The position numbers and the translations under genes are program-made. This document shows positions 48,001 to 61,405 of a DNA stretch of 64,000 nt, piece by piece. The DNA comes from Alnus glutinosa (taxonomy: Eukaryota > Streptophyta > Magnoliopsida > Fagales > Betulaceae): the NCBI RefSeq assembly GCF_958979055.1, contig NC_084887.1, positions 24,983,044 through 25,047,043 of the forward strand, in the 5' to 3' direction. Positions within the stretch are counted from its first letter, which is position 1; each line of letters starts with the position of its first letter. Under the pieces are notes generated by a model, which worked only from the letters and a program-made list of their open reading frames with translations, made no database searches and was not told the origin of the DNA.

Positions 48001-51000
48001 AAGTGGTACAGATCATGCTTCTCAATATCTAAATATTTAGTGGCACTTTCTCACAGTTTTTCAAAAGAGTTGAAATTGCTTCCATATTTCTTGACTTGAT
48101 AAATTTCAGAGTAATATCACCTGAACTTGGTTGCCGTTAACAGCTGAAGCTAGTTAGTGGCCGTGAAGAATTCTTTGAACTATGTTAGCTTCTATGATTG
48201 GAAACAGCTTCCTCCCATTGCAGTTGGGGAGGAGTCAACGGCCTTTTTTTCGCCCATTTTTCTACCTGTCAATAAATGTAGATATCAATGCACAGTGAAA
48301 ATTAATCCTGTGCTGGACCTGATTATAATCAATTATTAATCTAGTTAGAAAGTATGTACATAATTCTTAAGGAATTTATATATATATATATATATGAGAA
48401 TGTGTTTATTCAATATTGTCTATATGAAGTCTCCCTTTTGATTTTTGCTTGCTTTTATGTGAGAAAGTCGGCAATAGTCCCATTTAGTAGATAGCCTGAA
48501 CTTCTATTATTCACTTACAAAGGAGATCATAGTACTCACCTATGTTGGTGATATTTAAAGAAAAAGGTTTGTTGTTTTTTAAATTGTCATGCATTGTCCT
48601 ACATTCTTGAAGAAATGAAGTTTTCACAAACAAAATTGTCTTCCTCTAAAACTGGAACCTTTAGTGAGATGGGAACACTACATGTGGAGCATAAGTGGTT
48701 GTTGGACCATGTTACCTTGTATTTACCTGTGAAGCATATGCTTGTGTTTCTTCTGGCTCAATAACCTAGTTGTGTAAACCATATATTTTTATGTTGAGAT
48801 ATATAGATCTCTGATTTTATCAGAATAGAATGATTTCGTTTTCCTCGTTCATGAAGAGACTATTGCAGTAGACTAATCGTTATATTATTTATCTCACTTT
48901 TTTGAGTAATTTGGAAGTCATATTTATTCAGATTAGTTCATGTTCCCCATAACAATTTCTTACTACATGCTTATTTTCAGTGCTGCACTTTCAGAATGCA
49001 TTACTTGATATTAATAGAAAATCCATTATTTTCCAGCTGTGAAATTCTAGCATTAACTGTATACTATTGTCTGCAGGTGTATGGTTGCTTTTCCAGATGA
49101 TTATAAAAGACTTGTCCCAAAGCTATTAATTGAGACAATGGCTGCTGTGGGGTCAAGTTTTGTTTCTCGTATCAACCTTGCTACTGGAGATGTTGTTCCT
49201 GAAACAAAAGCATTAACTAAAGGTTGCATTTGAAATCATTCAAAGTTGTTGAAAATCATAATTGTTCTTTAGGTATTAAATGTTCTACATGGTCTGATGT
49301 TGATAGTGTTCAATGTATTAATTGTTGTGGCATGTTAAAGTAATCATCACCTTTTTGTATCTGAAAATATTAGGGTGCTAAGAATTGCTGCCAATCCATA
49401 AAACATGCAATGACTAAATTAAAGAGTTCAAGTTGGAGTTGGAGTTGGACGATTAGGAGAGGATTTTTCTATTCATTTATTGATTTGAAAAGAACCTGCT
49501 TTTCATCTATCCCTCTATGATTACACAACTCTGTCTCATGATACTTTGAGATGGTTACTTGTGAAGAATGAAAATTTATTTTTATTCTCTTTGATTGCTG
49601 AGGAAAGGGAAAAGAGAACTGTTTTCCTGCACCTTTTGCGCATTTGATTTTGAGGATTTATGGATCCCACAACCAACACTTTTCCTCTGGGAAAGAATTT
49701 CCCACAAATAACATCCTGCAATCTTAGTGAAAGATTATGTATCATGAGGAAGTTATGAAACTGTTTCCAACAAAATATTCTCGGAAAAAAAATTGTTGGG
49801 AAAAAAAAATGCAACTCTCTTTCCACTTTCTGCTTTTTCTGAGAAGTATTCTCGTGCATATTCTTCTTGACAACCAACACAGTGCCATGCATGGTTTTTT
49901 TATTATTATTTATTCCACTTATGGATTTGTTAATTTTGGAGAACTTCTCAAGATTCTAACATCTAAGTTAGATACAAGTTCTTTTGTACCCACAGTTTGT
50001 ATTTTGTATTCTAATCCTAAGAAAGAAGCTGAACAACTAAACCATTTCCAAGATAAGGTTACTGGGAGTTCCCAATCTCACTGGATATGTCCTCACTGCT
50101 TGGATGTCATAAGATGCTGTTTGATTTATCTTTTTGACAGTTCTTGTTAATCTGCTTTCAAGTAAGATTCCCAGGACCATCTGCTTTCAATTCTACTTAT
50201 TAGAGCGCGAAATTCATTTCTTTTGTCTTCTGTGTAATTGGTCCATCTGACTATAGCAATAGCTAATCTCTCCACTACCTTTTGATCTTGACAATCAATC
50301 AATTCATTTATTCATGTACTTCATTCTGAGAGTATGATAGGGCTGTCATTCCTTGGAGCTGTTATGACTTTTTCATATGGTTGGTTGACCTGATTTGTGT
50401 TTCTAAGACTGATGAGCATATCATAATTGACTGGCATGATCGATTTTACATGTGATGGATTCGTCAATCCCATAACTATCTTGCAATACTGATTCTTTTC
50501 TTTTTCATTTTATTTTATTATTATTTCTTTGCCTAGTTAATTTTTGAATGTATAGGAGCCTGAGATTTAAGATTTGGTTTCAAGTTGTGGTTAGGTTTAT
50601 TGCATAAATTGAATAAGTTATTTCTCTTATTTTGAACTTATGAGCAGTTCCTTAATATCTTTACGCTTACATTCCTATTTTATAACTTAAGGTATTTTGG
50701 ATATTCTATCTGGAGATATGCCAAAGGGTATCAAGATTCAGACTAAGCATCTGGAGGCCCTCATTGAATTACACAATATGACGGGGACATTTGCTAGGAA
50801 TATTCAGCACTTGTTTTCAGAATCTGATCTCCGGGTTTTGATGGATACCCTGAAGGCGGTGTATTTTCCCTATGAATCATTTAAAAAGAGGTGAAACTAT
50901 AAACTAAACTAAATGTGTCATATTAATTTTTAAGTGAAGGTAGTGAAGCATGTTATGAAAATTTCTCTTGGTGTTGAAAATTTCATGCTTGTTCAGTTTC

Positions 51001-54000
51001 TGTTTAGTATGCAGAAGAATGAATTATGATGTGTCTCCTTTCAGTTTTTGGTAGTTTTCTTATCCTTTTCATTTTTCCAGTATGCAGCTAAGATACAAAT
51101 AATTTTTTTTTGTAGTAGATGTGCGTTTTAACGGCCTTAGCTTGACCTTGTAGTTTCAACTTTGGACACGAATAGGGAACAATGAGAAATGTGATTCCAG
51201 ATATCACTATGAATATGATTGAGAAACTGAGTGGAAAAAAAAAAGGTGTTGAAAAAAAGCTTGTGAACAACGCCTAAAGAATGTGATTGTTGTCACATAA
51301 ATCCATACAAATACGTTGCATTCTCCCAAGGTTTCCTGGATAATGCAAGTGTGATTTCATATAGTCCTGTTTAATATAATGATACTGGTTTGGAAGAACA
51401 TTGCCGTTTTACTGATATTTTTTCATGTACTATTTTCTACGTACATTCAATTCGCTTTCTACATAATGACTTGAGTTTAGAACATTGGCTTTCAAGCAAC
51501 ATAAGTGTATGCTATTTTCGACATGCATCACACTCATCTCTGATCTGCATCTGTTTCTCTTTGTGATTAATTGGACATTGTATCCCAGTATTTTCATTAA
51601 GTTAATTAACCATTAAATCTGTGTTCCAGTTATGGACAGATGGAACGTGCTATCCTCTCCTCTGAGATCTCTGGGGTGGATCTGAGGGGAGCAGTTACTC
51701 GTGGTGTGGGAGCCCAGGGAATTGAACTCAGTGAAACAGTTCGCAGAATGGAGGAATCTATTCCCCAAGTTATTGTACTTCTTGAAGCAACTGTTGAGAG
51801 GTGTGTCAGTTTTACCGGTGGTTCTGAGGCTGATGAGCTAATTCTTGCGCTTGATGACATAATGTTGCAGTACATTTCTACCCTGCAAGAAACACTCAAA
51901 TCGTTAAGAATTGTCTGTGGAGTGGATCATGGCTCTGATGGTGTTGGTTCAAAGAAGGAGACAGGATCAGACAAAAAGGACGGAACCCAAAATGCACGCA
52001 AAGTTGACTTGATCTCCAATGAGGAGGAGTGGTCCATTGTCCAAGGGGCTTTGCAGATCCTCACAGTTGCAGATTGTTTGACAAGCAGGTCCTCTGTGTT
52101 TGAAGCTTCCTTGAGAGCCACTCTTGCTAGGTTAAGCACGACTTTGTCTATTTCAGTATTTGGTTCAAATCTGGACCAAAACCAGTCACACGTTGTTAGT
52201 GGTGATGGAATTTGGGAATCATCTTTGGGTGGAAGGGCTGCCTTGGATGTGTCAGCTTTACGGCTCGTTGATGTTCCTGAGAAGGCTAGGAAACTCTTTA
52301 ATCTTTTAAATCAGGTTGAGAAAAACTTCATGCAGTCTCATCTTACTTTTTTTTCAGGGATATTTTCTCCTTTAATTTGCTAGGGAAATCTGAATATTCA
52401 AGGACATGAGAATTTTTTTTAAAAAAAAAAAAAAATTAAGAAATAAAGAAAAAATAAGCTTAAAGCATAACTGTCATTTTATCCTGCAAGATTAAAATTA
52501 AAACGATGAATCTTGGAGAAGAAAAGACAATCAAAGGTCTAGACTCTAACCTAGACAGCCTAACTTGAAAAAGAAAAAGAAAAAACAAATAAGGCTGGAA
52601 AAAAGAAAAAGAAAAAATAACACATTTAAAGAAAAGCGAAAGGAAAAGAAACAAACAAATAAACTAAAGGATATATGCAGTTGGTTCGAAACTAAAATCA
52701 ATCTATGGTTCAAGTCAATAAGACATCTCATATTATTATTTTTTGTTTACTTTTTTATTTTTTTTAGGTCATAAATGGCTTTCTCTTTTTTCTTTTCTTT
52801 TCTTTTTTGTCTCCAAATTTGTTTTGCTTGTTATCTGGCTTGGAAATTTCCTTTTTCCTTCTCATTTGTAGTTATGACATTATCTTATGTTGCCATGCAG
52901 TCTAAAGATCCCCGGTTCCATGCACTTCCACTTGCATCTCAGAGAGTTGCAGCATTTGCTGACGCAGTGAATGAACTTGTCTATGATGTCCTCATATCTA
53001 AAGTACGGCAACATCTCAGTGATGTATCTCGATTGCCAGTATGGTCCTCTGTTGAGGAGCAAAGTGCATTTCCTCTTCCAACCTTCAGTGTATACCCCCA
53101 GTCCTATGTGACCAGTGTTGGTGAATACCTGTTAACGCTGCCGCAGCAATTGGAGCCACTTGCTGAGGGCATCTCCAATAATGATACCAACAATGATGAG
53201 GCACAGTTCTTTGCCACAGAATGGATGTTCAAGGTAACTAATCTAATACAACAAGGCAAAAGTTCTTACTCTGGGTGCCAAAACTTTTATGGATAGTTTT
53301 TTTTTTTTTTTTTTCTCAATATTATTATATTTAGTGTCTGACTTGTAAATAAGTCAGGACATGGTATCAAATTGGTCCCAACCTATAGGTGCCATTTGGG
53401 GAACATGTAAAAGCCTAGGCAATGAGGATAGTCTAATTAGCTTAGAGTTTTTTTATTATTTATTTTTAAGGAGTAGATGTTACAAAGAAGAAAATATAGC
53501 CCTGATATAGTCAGCTTTCTCAGAGAATCAGTTTGTGGTTTTTCACTTGAATAAGAGAGGGAAAAGCGTTGAGTACCAAACCTAACCCTCTTCAGGAACT
53601 TCCCAACTGGCCCCTCAAAAGTTTTTTATAATTATATAATCTTGGCCTAGGCTGTTTTGTGCTCCTATATACATGATGTCTGGATATGGCACTTGAGAAC
53701 CCACAGGTTGTGTTGAAGCTTGGATACAAGTCACTCCCTTTAATTATTTTCTGATGATTAATCGTCTCGCAACACAAATGTTTCATATTATGCCTGCAAA
53801 TGAACTTATGCGACCAATTTGCCTATGAGTGTTGTTTGTTCTGTATTATAGGTTGCAGAGGGTGCAACTGCACTCTACATAGAACAATTGCGGGGGATTC
53901 AGTACATATCAGATCGTGGAGCCCAACAGCTATCAGCTGACATTCAATATCATAGTAATGTGCTCTCGGCTCTATCAATGGAAAATCCTCCAGTCTTTGC

Positions 54001-54130
54001 AACATTTGACACTTGCCTTTCTACCCCAAGAGATCAGCTGAAAGATCTTGTGAAATCAGATTCAGGAAACCAGCTTGATCTTCCAACAGCACACCTTGTA
54101 TGTAAGATGCGGCGTGTAAGTTTAGATTAG
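45031..54130 (+). CDS. COG7: Conserved oligomeric Golgi complex subunit 7 (EMBRYO YELLOW orthologue)
   Basis: Ten exons: 45031-45315, 47119-47208, 47314-47433, 47529-47630, 47731-48005, 49077-49222, 50692-50890, 51630-52314, 52901-53233, 53852-54130. They total 2,514 nt, 837 residues, all GT-AG with consistent phases. The protein starts MMLDLGPFSSDNFDPKKW and ends LVCKMRRVSLD. Recognised stretches are LLRVPRATRDVLRLREDAVS, VEDVFASGDLPRAAETLANM, EAMVQPRLTEA-type helices (DAMVQPRLTEA here), LLLYLEQEWKWCMVAFPDDY, RGAVTRGVGAQGIELSETVR and FFATEWMFKVAEGATALY. COG7 belongs to lobe B of the COG tether, which captures retrograde vesicles at the Golgi; loss in Arabidopsis disturbs Golgi, cell expansion and meristems. 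The first exon is GC-rich and its antisense frames are shadows. Start: the first of two adjacent ATGs at 45031. Length equals the plant family norm. Confidence 0.96.
45316..47118 (+). other. COG7: COG7 intron 1 with G-homopolymers
   Basis: A 1.8-kb intron containing a 15-base G-run at 46058-46072 and an 8-base G-run near 46192, plus a (CT)n tract just before the acceptor. No nested gene recognised. Confidence 0.6.
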
Positions 54131-54703
54131 TGAGATTTCCTCTTTTGAGGAAATTTTCAACGTTGGGAGGGGATGCACTTCCCCTTTCATACCTTCTTCC
54201 TGGGGTGCTGTTATTTTGGCCTTTGTCCTCTCTTATTGCATTTGAAATGATAAGCCATGGATAAAATGTCTTACCATAATGTCTTTTTTATACGTAAGAG
54301 ATATGTTCATTCGGGAAGTACATGTATATCTCCTAGTCAAAAAGTTTTGAAAAGTTTGAGGTGGTTGTAGCTGTAAAGCAACTTATTGGTCCAAGCATGC
54401 TGCACCAATATCAAATTCTGTTCATGTTGCATCAATAATCATATAGTTTGAAGCTTATTAGTACTTATGATTGACATCTTGTTGGTTTAAAGCCTGCGTG
54501 AATTGTTAAATAGATTGGGCATGAGTATGAAAAGATAGTGGAAAAGGAAAAAGAAATCCTAGTACAAGTCAGTTGTATTTCTTTAAACTAAGGGAACACT
54601 AAAGAAATCAAAAATTGTATTTTAAATTTAAGGAAGTAAAAGTGTTTCCTTAACATTATTTTAATATAAATAGGCTTTTTCTTTCCTCTAACATTTATTT
54701 AAA

Positions 54704-55593
54704 GGGTTAAATACTCCAGAGGTACCTGAGTTTTACGTGTTTTTAAATTTAGTACCTCAGTTTCATTTCGTATCACAGGTAGTACCTGAATTTGGAAGAA
54801 AAAAGCCCTAGGTAGTACCTGTCAGATTTCTCGTGGGAATTTCAACTTCTCGCCACGTGTCAACCGCTGAGGTTGACACGTGGCACCACATAAAAAAAAT
54901 TAAAATTAAAATTAAAAAATTAAAAAAATGTTTAAAATTAAAAAAATGAAAAAAAAAAAAAAGAAAAAAAAAAGAGGGGTGGCTGAGCCACCCCCCTTGG
55001 CCACCATGGGGGTGGCCGGCCACCCCCATTTTGGCCAAGGAGGTGGCCCAGCCACCCCCTTGGCCGGTCTGGGGTGGCCGAACCACCCCCTAAGGCCACG
55101 GGGGTGGTTTGGCCACCCCCAGACCGGCCGGACTGGGGGTGGCCGAACCACCCCCGTGGCCCTAGGGGGTGGCTGGGCCAAAACCCTTCAAAATTTTTTT
55201 TTTTTTTTTTCAACTGTGGGGTGGCCGAACCACCCCCTATGGGGTGGTTCGGCCACCCCAGACCGGCCAAGGGGGTGGCTGGGCCACCTCCTTGGCCAAA
55301 ATGGGGGTGGCCAGCCACCCCTCTTTTTTTTTTTCTTTTTTTTTTTCTTTTTTTAGTTATTTTTTAAAATTTCTTTAATTTTAATCATTTTTTTAATTTT
55401 TTTAATTTTTTTTTTTTTTTGGTGCCACGTGTCAACCTTAGCGGTTGACACGTGGCGAGAAGTTGAAATTTGGACAAGAAATCTGACAATGATTTTTTCT
55501 TCCAAATTCAGGTACTACCTATGATACGAAATGAAACTGAGGTACTAAATTTAAAAACACATAAAACTCAGGTACCTCTAGGGTATTTAACCC
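54704..55593. mobile_element. Mutator-like foldback element with 9-bp target-site duplication
   Basis: The 9-bp duplication TTATTTAAA lies at 54695-54703 and 55594-55602. Arms of about 190 bp begin GGGTTAAATACTCCAGAGGT and, inverted, GGGTTAAATACCCTAGAGGT, and run inward through GTACCTCAGTTTCATTTCGT to a CCACGTGTCAACC block beside the core. The core (about 54975-55325) is GC-rich and itself palindromic, built from repeats of GTGGCCGAACCACCCCC and its inverse, split by a T-run at 55190-55210. No transposase. 9-bp duplications and long TIRs are Mutator hallmarks. It lies 570 bp after the COG7 stop and may fall in the 3' UTR or just beyond it. Confidence 0.85.
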
Positions 55594-56242
55594 TTATTTA
55601 AAACAATATTTACATGGTTTATCTTTTCTCTCTTTCCCTAGCATTTAATTCAAATAATATTTAAATTGTATAGGAAAATGATAAAGGTAGTTATTGTGGA
55701 ATGTATTTGAATAAGGTAACAAAAAGTAGTTGATTCTCTACATTTAATAAAAATCTAAGGGAAATTACTGCTAGTCCTCTATGTTGAAAACGCGTAAAAA
55801 ATCCAAGTCTAACCCTAAAGCATGTATAACTCAAAGTCTTAACTCCTTTTGCAGGAGCGACAGATCAGCTATATCAGTTTTTTTATTTTTTTTTATTTTT
55901 TCAGAACTTTTAAAAACCCTGTTGCCTCCCCTCCTATTCCTTTTCCATATCGATGGTAATGCTTATAGTTATTGTTAGAAACCGAAGGATTAAGTGACTC
56001 AATCCAAAGTAACATGATTGATAGGATTGGCTATACCAACCCTTACCATTATTTGTTATCTTTCTTTATCATGGTTTGTTATCTTGGATTCTTGAGGGTT
56101 GTTGAGTTAGTTATTATTTGAATCCAGATGATTAGCATTCTTTGTTATCTGTTTTACCCTTTAGTTTAGCTAGGTAGTAAAATTGGATCCTGTAATCCTT
56201 CTATAAGAGAAGTGGATTAAGTCCAGGAGAAATCAATTAATC
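55594..56242. other. Intergenic DNA between two insertions
   Basis: Nothing recognised. Confidence 0.4.
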
Positions 56243-57229
56243 TTTTTTTTTTAAAAAAAAAAAAAAAAAATTTATAAATATAACAGAACTATTACAACAA
56301 GAAATAAAAAGTACAAACACAACAAGGCCTGGGCAACCCAAAATTTAAACTATGAACAAAAGTACGCAAGAGCAATGCTTCCAAAGATGCGGGCCCTATA
56401 GCTCGAGGCACGGATGCCACAAAGTCGGGATCACCAATAAAGGTGATTTGTCAAATGTATTGAGTCACATCACCAACACAGGGGTAAACAGAGAGAGAGG
56501 AATACAACAAAAAACCCAGTAAAGCAAACAAACAAACATGAAAACAGCAGCAGCAAGTCTGGCGGAAGCAGGGTGGGAGCCCTCCCGGGAGGCGCGTGAG
56601 AACCACGCGCCGCCCAAGGACGGCCTCTCAGCAGTAGGGAACGGCGGAATCGTTCGGAACCACCATGGGTTGGAGCGGAAAGTGGAGGAGGGTGCTGTCG
56701 GAAGCTCCACGCACCGGTTGATTCCAAGAGCTTTTTGGCGCGTGGGAAGCACGCGCCATCTTCCAGGCAACGGAGGAAAAGGGGAAGACCACCGGCAGAC
56801 TCCGGCGAACCCAGTGCTAAGGAACATGACTAGAGAGAGAGGAAGGCAGTGAGCAGATCTAAAACCAAAAATCCGACTCCAAACTTCAAAAGCATGGTCG
56901 ATGAAGGGGGATAGGCAAAAACAACCTTGCTGGTTGGAGGAAAGCAAGAAGAAAGCAGGAAAAGGGAAAGATAAATCAGGTGCAAAGCTGGCTCTGTGGT
57001 TGAGGAACCGGTGCAAAGCTGGCTTGGTGGTTTGAGAGAAAACTCTCAAACTTATTTGGGTATGGGTTAAGGGGTGGTTGGATGGTTGTGGGGAGGGGGA
57101 TAGGATGGTAGAAAACGATGGAGATGGAAGCTTAAAAAGAGCTTCCCTCCCATGGAGGGAGCACTAGCAGCGAATGAAAAGTGGGATATTTCTAGAGAGA
57201 AGTTGGAGCGTCTCTCACTACAAATGCAA
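56243..57229 (-). mobile_element. Non-coding LINE-like element, minus orientation
   Basis: The left end is T10A18 (56243-56270), an A-tail when read on the minus strand. The body, like the other members, is GC-rich in the middle with CACGCGCC-type motifs and GGGAGG near its 5' end. TTAATCTTTTT flanks both sides (about 56238-56248 and 57235-57245), a likely target duplication of 11 bp or more. Open frames on both strands are not supported as genes. Confidence 0.6.
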
Positions 57230-57245
57230 TCCAGTTAATCTTTTT

Positions 57246-60022
57246 GTCAAACAGATTATATGCGGTGTCTCCTACCCAAAGTAGAGAATAAAATGTCAAC
57301 ACAATTCGTTTCCTTTTTACATCCACAACCGATCACAACATGAAGAACCCATCAGTTATCTACTTATCTGTTAGTTCAAATTTTCGACCAAAAGAAATTA
57401 CCAATTTTGTATTTGCACAAGAAATTTTACCTTGGGTTGTGAATATTCTTTCTTGCGACAGTGTTTACTGCCATGGAATGGTTCTTTCCAACTAAGGAAA
57501 GGCATTCACGAGAAGTTTGTATACAAATCACAGAAATGAATGGGGACAAAAGAAGAGACAGATATTACAGAAACCATGCAGGATGTCAATGCATGACTCA
57601 CCCAAACAGTTTCACAGCAGAAAAACTAGTTAATTGCGTGGTTAGATATAAATTAGCCCAACGGTAAACTAAAATGATCCTTTCTTTTTAACTAATGGTT
57701 GATCCTCACCCAACCAGCTTTACGTGGACGACAAAGCTAGTCGTTGAAGACACACTCGACTCCCAATTGGCCTTCCATAAAAAGATTGAGAGGTGTTGAC
57801 TTGACGCTCACACAAAGCGACCAATTTCAACCTTTTGGCACACTTAGAAGAAGCCCATATTACCACCACAACCCACCAGTCGTATATAAAAATAGAAATA
57901 CCACCTCCCCTTTGGTTTCGTTACACATAGCATGAAGGATTCACAAATCCAAAAGAATCGCAGATGATCATGTTTATGTAAAATCCATTTTGCGGTGGAA
58001 TTGTGAGGGTCCAATGGTGCCTGTGCAGCCGAATTAGAAAGAATATAACACTTGTCATGAAACTGGCAGACGACAAAATGAATAGAACAAACAGTGTATT
58101 ATGCTCAGAGTTACTGTTTATGCTCTGGGTGTAGGAATCAGTCTACATAGAGCTTACATCTCATTGATTTTGGACAGGTTTGGGGATTAGGAATTGATCT
58201 TCTAACGTTTGGATCTTAGATATTATAAAGGGTTTTTTAAAAATAAATAAATAGCAGAGATCCAAATAAATGCTCAGAAATCATGTGTGTGTAGGGTTTC
58301 TTTTAAACTTCCCAATCAAAACATGACTACCTGTTTCATATATACCATCCAAGCGAGCTCCTTTTGATGATATACGTCTTTATTCCTAAGTAGCAATTCC
58401 CTCATAAACAGGTACCTTGGAAAAGGTGAAATGAACAAAAACATGGGATTATGAAAATTAAGGCCATCATGGAATTTGGTTTAATTCCATTCAAAAAGAA
58501 ATGAAAAATCCTCTTTGATATGAACTTAAAAATGATATAATATATGCCAAGCTATCCTTGGGTATTGTTGCAATGTTTACCATGACATATCCTTTGCTCC
58601 AAAACAATTTTACTTCAGTAAATGTTAATCTAATACTTTACAGTGTCAAACAATTCATATCTAGCCAAATTACCTAATAATGTTTTCAATTGTGAATTGC
58701 AGACACGGGTCACACCTGCGGTCCTCCAATCCAAATGTAGTTACATTCGGTTTCTCATTTCCTGTGTTCTTTGAATATTAGTAGTTCCACAAGCAGCAAC
58801 TATTTGTAAGTTTATTTTCCTGCACAAACCACTCCTTAGCATAAAATATCTACTTACTAGCAGCAATCTGACCATCAAGGTTCACCAGATTACCTGCCTT
58901 TTCCTGCAAACTAAATAGAAACAAGCTACTCTACAGATTATAACTTGCGGTTACCTCCAGTCACCCACAAAATTGCAAGTTTAAAGTTGCCAAAAGGCAT
59001 AACCTTGAATCCCAGCCCACTGAAGTAGATTTTCATGCAAGTGGAACAACATTTCTGCTAAAGAATAACTCTGCAAAGACAAAGTAATTACCTATACCTG
59101 TCTGATCCTGATAACTCCAAAACTAACCCCAACTCTGTAAAACAAGTAATAAATTTCCGCGTAAGAATATAATTCATTGATTACCATCCCACTTATGTCT
59201 ATTGCCCCTAACAACTACCCATTCATGGTACACTGCAAAGCACCTCATAATCATTGAATCCACAAATTAAAGTAGTGATGGCAGGAGGAGTATAGGAGGG
59301 AAAAAAAATAGCCTTCCTAACTTGTAGATAATTGCAGAAAGGACGAAAGACTACTGCAAATCATATTTATGAAGCCATGTCTGGATAGTCTGCAATTGAT
59401 TACCTTAAAGGTATGAGTAAACGATCCAAACTTTTCCAAATTGGTAGAGTTCTTTGAGGTCAAACAGACAATAAGGGTTAAGTCAACAACCAGAAAATAA
59501 GGGGAAAGAAAATCTGATAACGACATATCAATCTAAGGGAGCTGCGATGATAGAAACAGGTCTAATTATTACCTCAAAAATGAGAAAAACACCATCATCT
59601 CTCTCAGCAGCAGTGTCAATCATGCATATAATTTTCGAGTCTGACCACTTAAAATACTGAGAACAAAGTAAATAGCCCAAGATGGCTCCCAAACAATAAG
59701 AGTCTCTGAAAACAATGTTTCAGAGACAGGCAACACATAAAAAGAATTCCACCAAAGCCTAAAATAAATTATGAAAAGAGTTACAACAATGAAGTTATAC
59801 CTACCTCAACCCTTTTCTCCATTAACAAAATTGATGAAATGGAGATGATATAGTCTCAACAAAGGAAGATGGTATAGTATCAACAAAGCTGTGAGATAGG
59901 AAAAGAAAATTTCACCCATAATGACAAGATAACTTGAGACTCATTCACATGTTCATAAAAGTTTCAAGAAAAAAATCTACCTCATTTAATTTTAAAGCTC
60001 AGAAATCTATCGACACAATCCA
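57246..60022. other. Intergenic region between convergent genes
   Basis: No coding gene recognised; the part near 60022 should include the LUC7 3' UTR. Small open frames (for example 57461-57667) have no motif support. Confidence 0.5.
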
Positions 60023-61405
60023 CTAATACGGACGAACTGGACTTCTAGGTGACCTTCTGTGACCATGCCTATCAGGTGAACGAGACCTGCTCCGATCTCG
60101 GTATCTATCCCTGCCTCCTTCCCTTCCATTCCTGAACCTCCAATCCCCTCTTCCTCCATCCCGATTACCTCTAGCATTCCAGTCTCTAGACCTTTCACGA
60201 TCTCTGTCTCGTTCTCGGTATCTACCCTGCTCCCTATCTCGATCACGATCATGATTCTTGTCCCTGTCACCTGAATCACTTCTCCTCCTCTCAGTATCCT
60301 TCTCCCTTTGCTTCCTTCGTTCCTCCGCTTCTTTCTCCCTAGCTAAGTTTTCCTCTTCCCTTGCCTTCTCCTTAGCTTCCTGGAATACAAAAATCCATGT
60401 TCTTTATTCACTAAAAAAGAAAAAATAGATTTCATCCATCAAATTATTTTTGAAGGGAGACTCACCTTGTACTCGGCGATGAAATCCCTGACCATGCCAT
60501 AACCAATGTGCTGCTTCCCTGTGATGTGAGACTGGGTTCTCTCAGCCGCATCATTTGCAACAAGAAAAGAACCACAGACCTCACAAAGAGCCATCTTTTT
60601 CTCCTGAGCAAGCATCAACATCTTATCATTCGGAGGTTGTTGGGTCAAGGCTGTCTTCTCAGCGTTAAGCACCTCCACCTGTAAAAGAAAGTTAACCAAA
60701 AAAAATTACACCAAGTACCCAGAAACCTCAATGTGCTACAGTAAAAAGATACCTGGGCAAAATTTGAATTCTTTTATAATTGCGCTATCTAATGAACGTG
60801 ATAACGAAGTAGAATGGAGGGACTCAAAGTATTAATTCACAAGTATATGCTGACTTTTTGGAACTAATAGCAAGTATTAAGAGAGGTGGTAAATCTCTTC
60901 TCTCTCTCTCTGCTTGATCAATGCTGGAAAATCAAATAAGAGGCTAGTAGATGTGGCTTTTCATGCTTAACAAAAACACTTGGGCATTCCTAAGCACCTT
61001 TCTCATGAGTGCTTCAGCTTCATCCACCTTCCCAGCTTCACCAAGGGCCTCCACTTGCTCCAGCAGGTTCTTTATTTTTTCTTCCAGCACGGAAAACTGT
61101 TCAGATTTTTCAGCTGATAGGGGAGGTCCTGGGGTGGGTTCCACCTCTTGAGCAAGGCGTTCTCGCCCCCGCCTAACTCTTCTATCCAAGTCCATCACCT
61201 GCATAAAGCAAGTACAAAGAAAAACAGACAGGCCACATAATTAGCAGCAGGAGAATTGAAAAGGGGGGATAGGCTGCCAACCGGGGGAGTGGGAGGGCGG
61301 GGGTGTGTAAAAAGAAATTTGTAACGCACCAATTTTTCGCAAAACTGAGCAAGTTCAGCTTCAAATTTTGGCACATATGCATCATGTCTTGGGGACTTCT
61401 CAAAA
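60023..61405 (-). CDS. LUC7RL: LUC7-like U1 snRNP splicing factor (LUC7RL type), 3' part of the gene
   Basis: Four minus-strand exons are visible: 61405-61330, 61198-60998, 60678-60466 and 60379-60023 (stop TAG), about 281 C-terminal residues. The frame reads FEKSPRHDAYVPKFEAELAQ, then DLDRRVRRGRERLAQEVEPT, a coiled coil (VLEEKIKNLLEQVEALGEAG), and the second zinc finger CEVCGSFLVANDAAERTQSH with ITGKQHIGYG. It ends in a charged RE/RD/RS tail (SRSRSPDRHGHRRSP). LUC7 proteins bind U1 snRNA and the 5' splice site and influence weak-donor and terminal-intron choice. The first visible exon starts with the last base of a codon, so the N-terminus with the CCCH finger (about 55 residues) lies beyond 64000. 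The gene is cut by the window edge, not damaged. Confidence 0.93.

Noticed and set aside
54808..55367. Overlapping Pro/Gly/His-rich frames
   Set aside because: They are generated by the palindromic GC-rich core of the foldback element.
56465..57049. 194-codon minus-strand frame
   Set aside because: It lies in a LINE-like element with no reverse transcriptase motifs; frames are open on both strands.
60007..60279. 90-codon frame rich in Gly, Glu and Ile
   Set aside because: It is a different-frame shadow of the LUC7 arginine-rich tail on the same strand.
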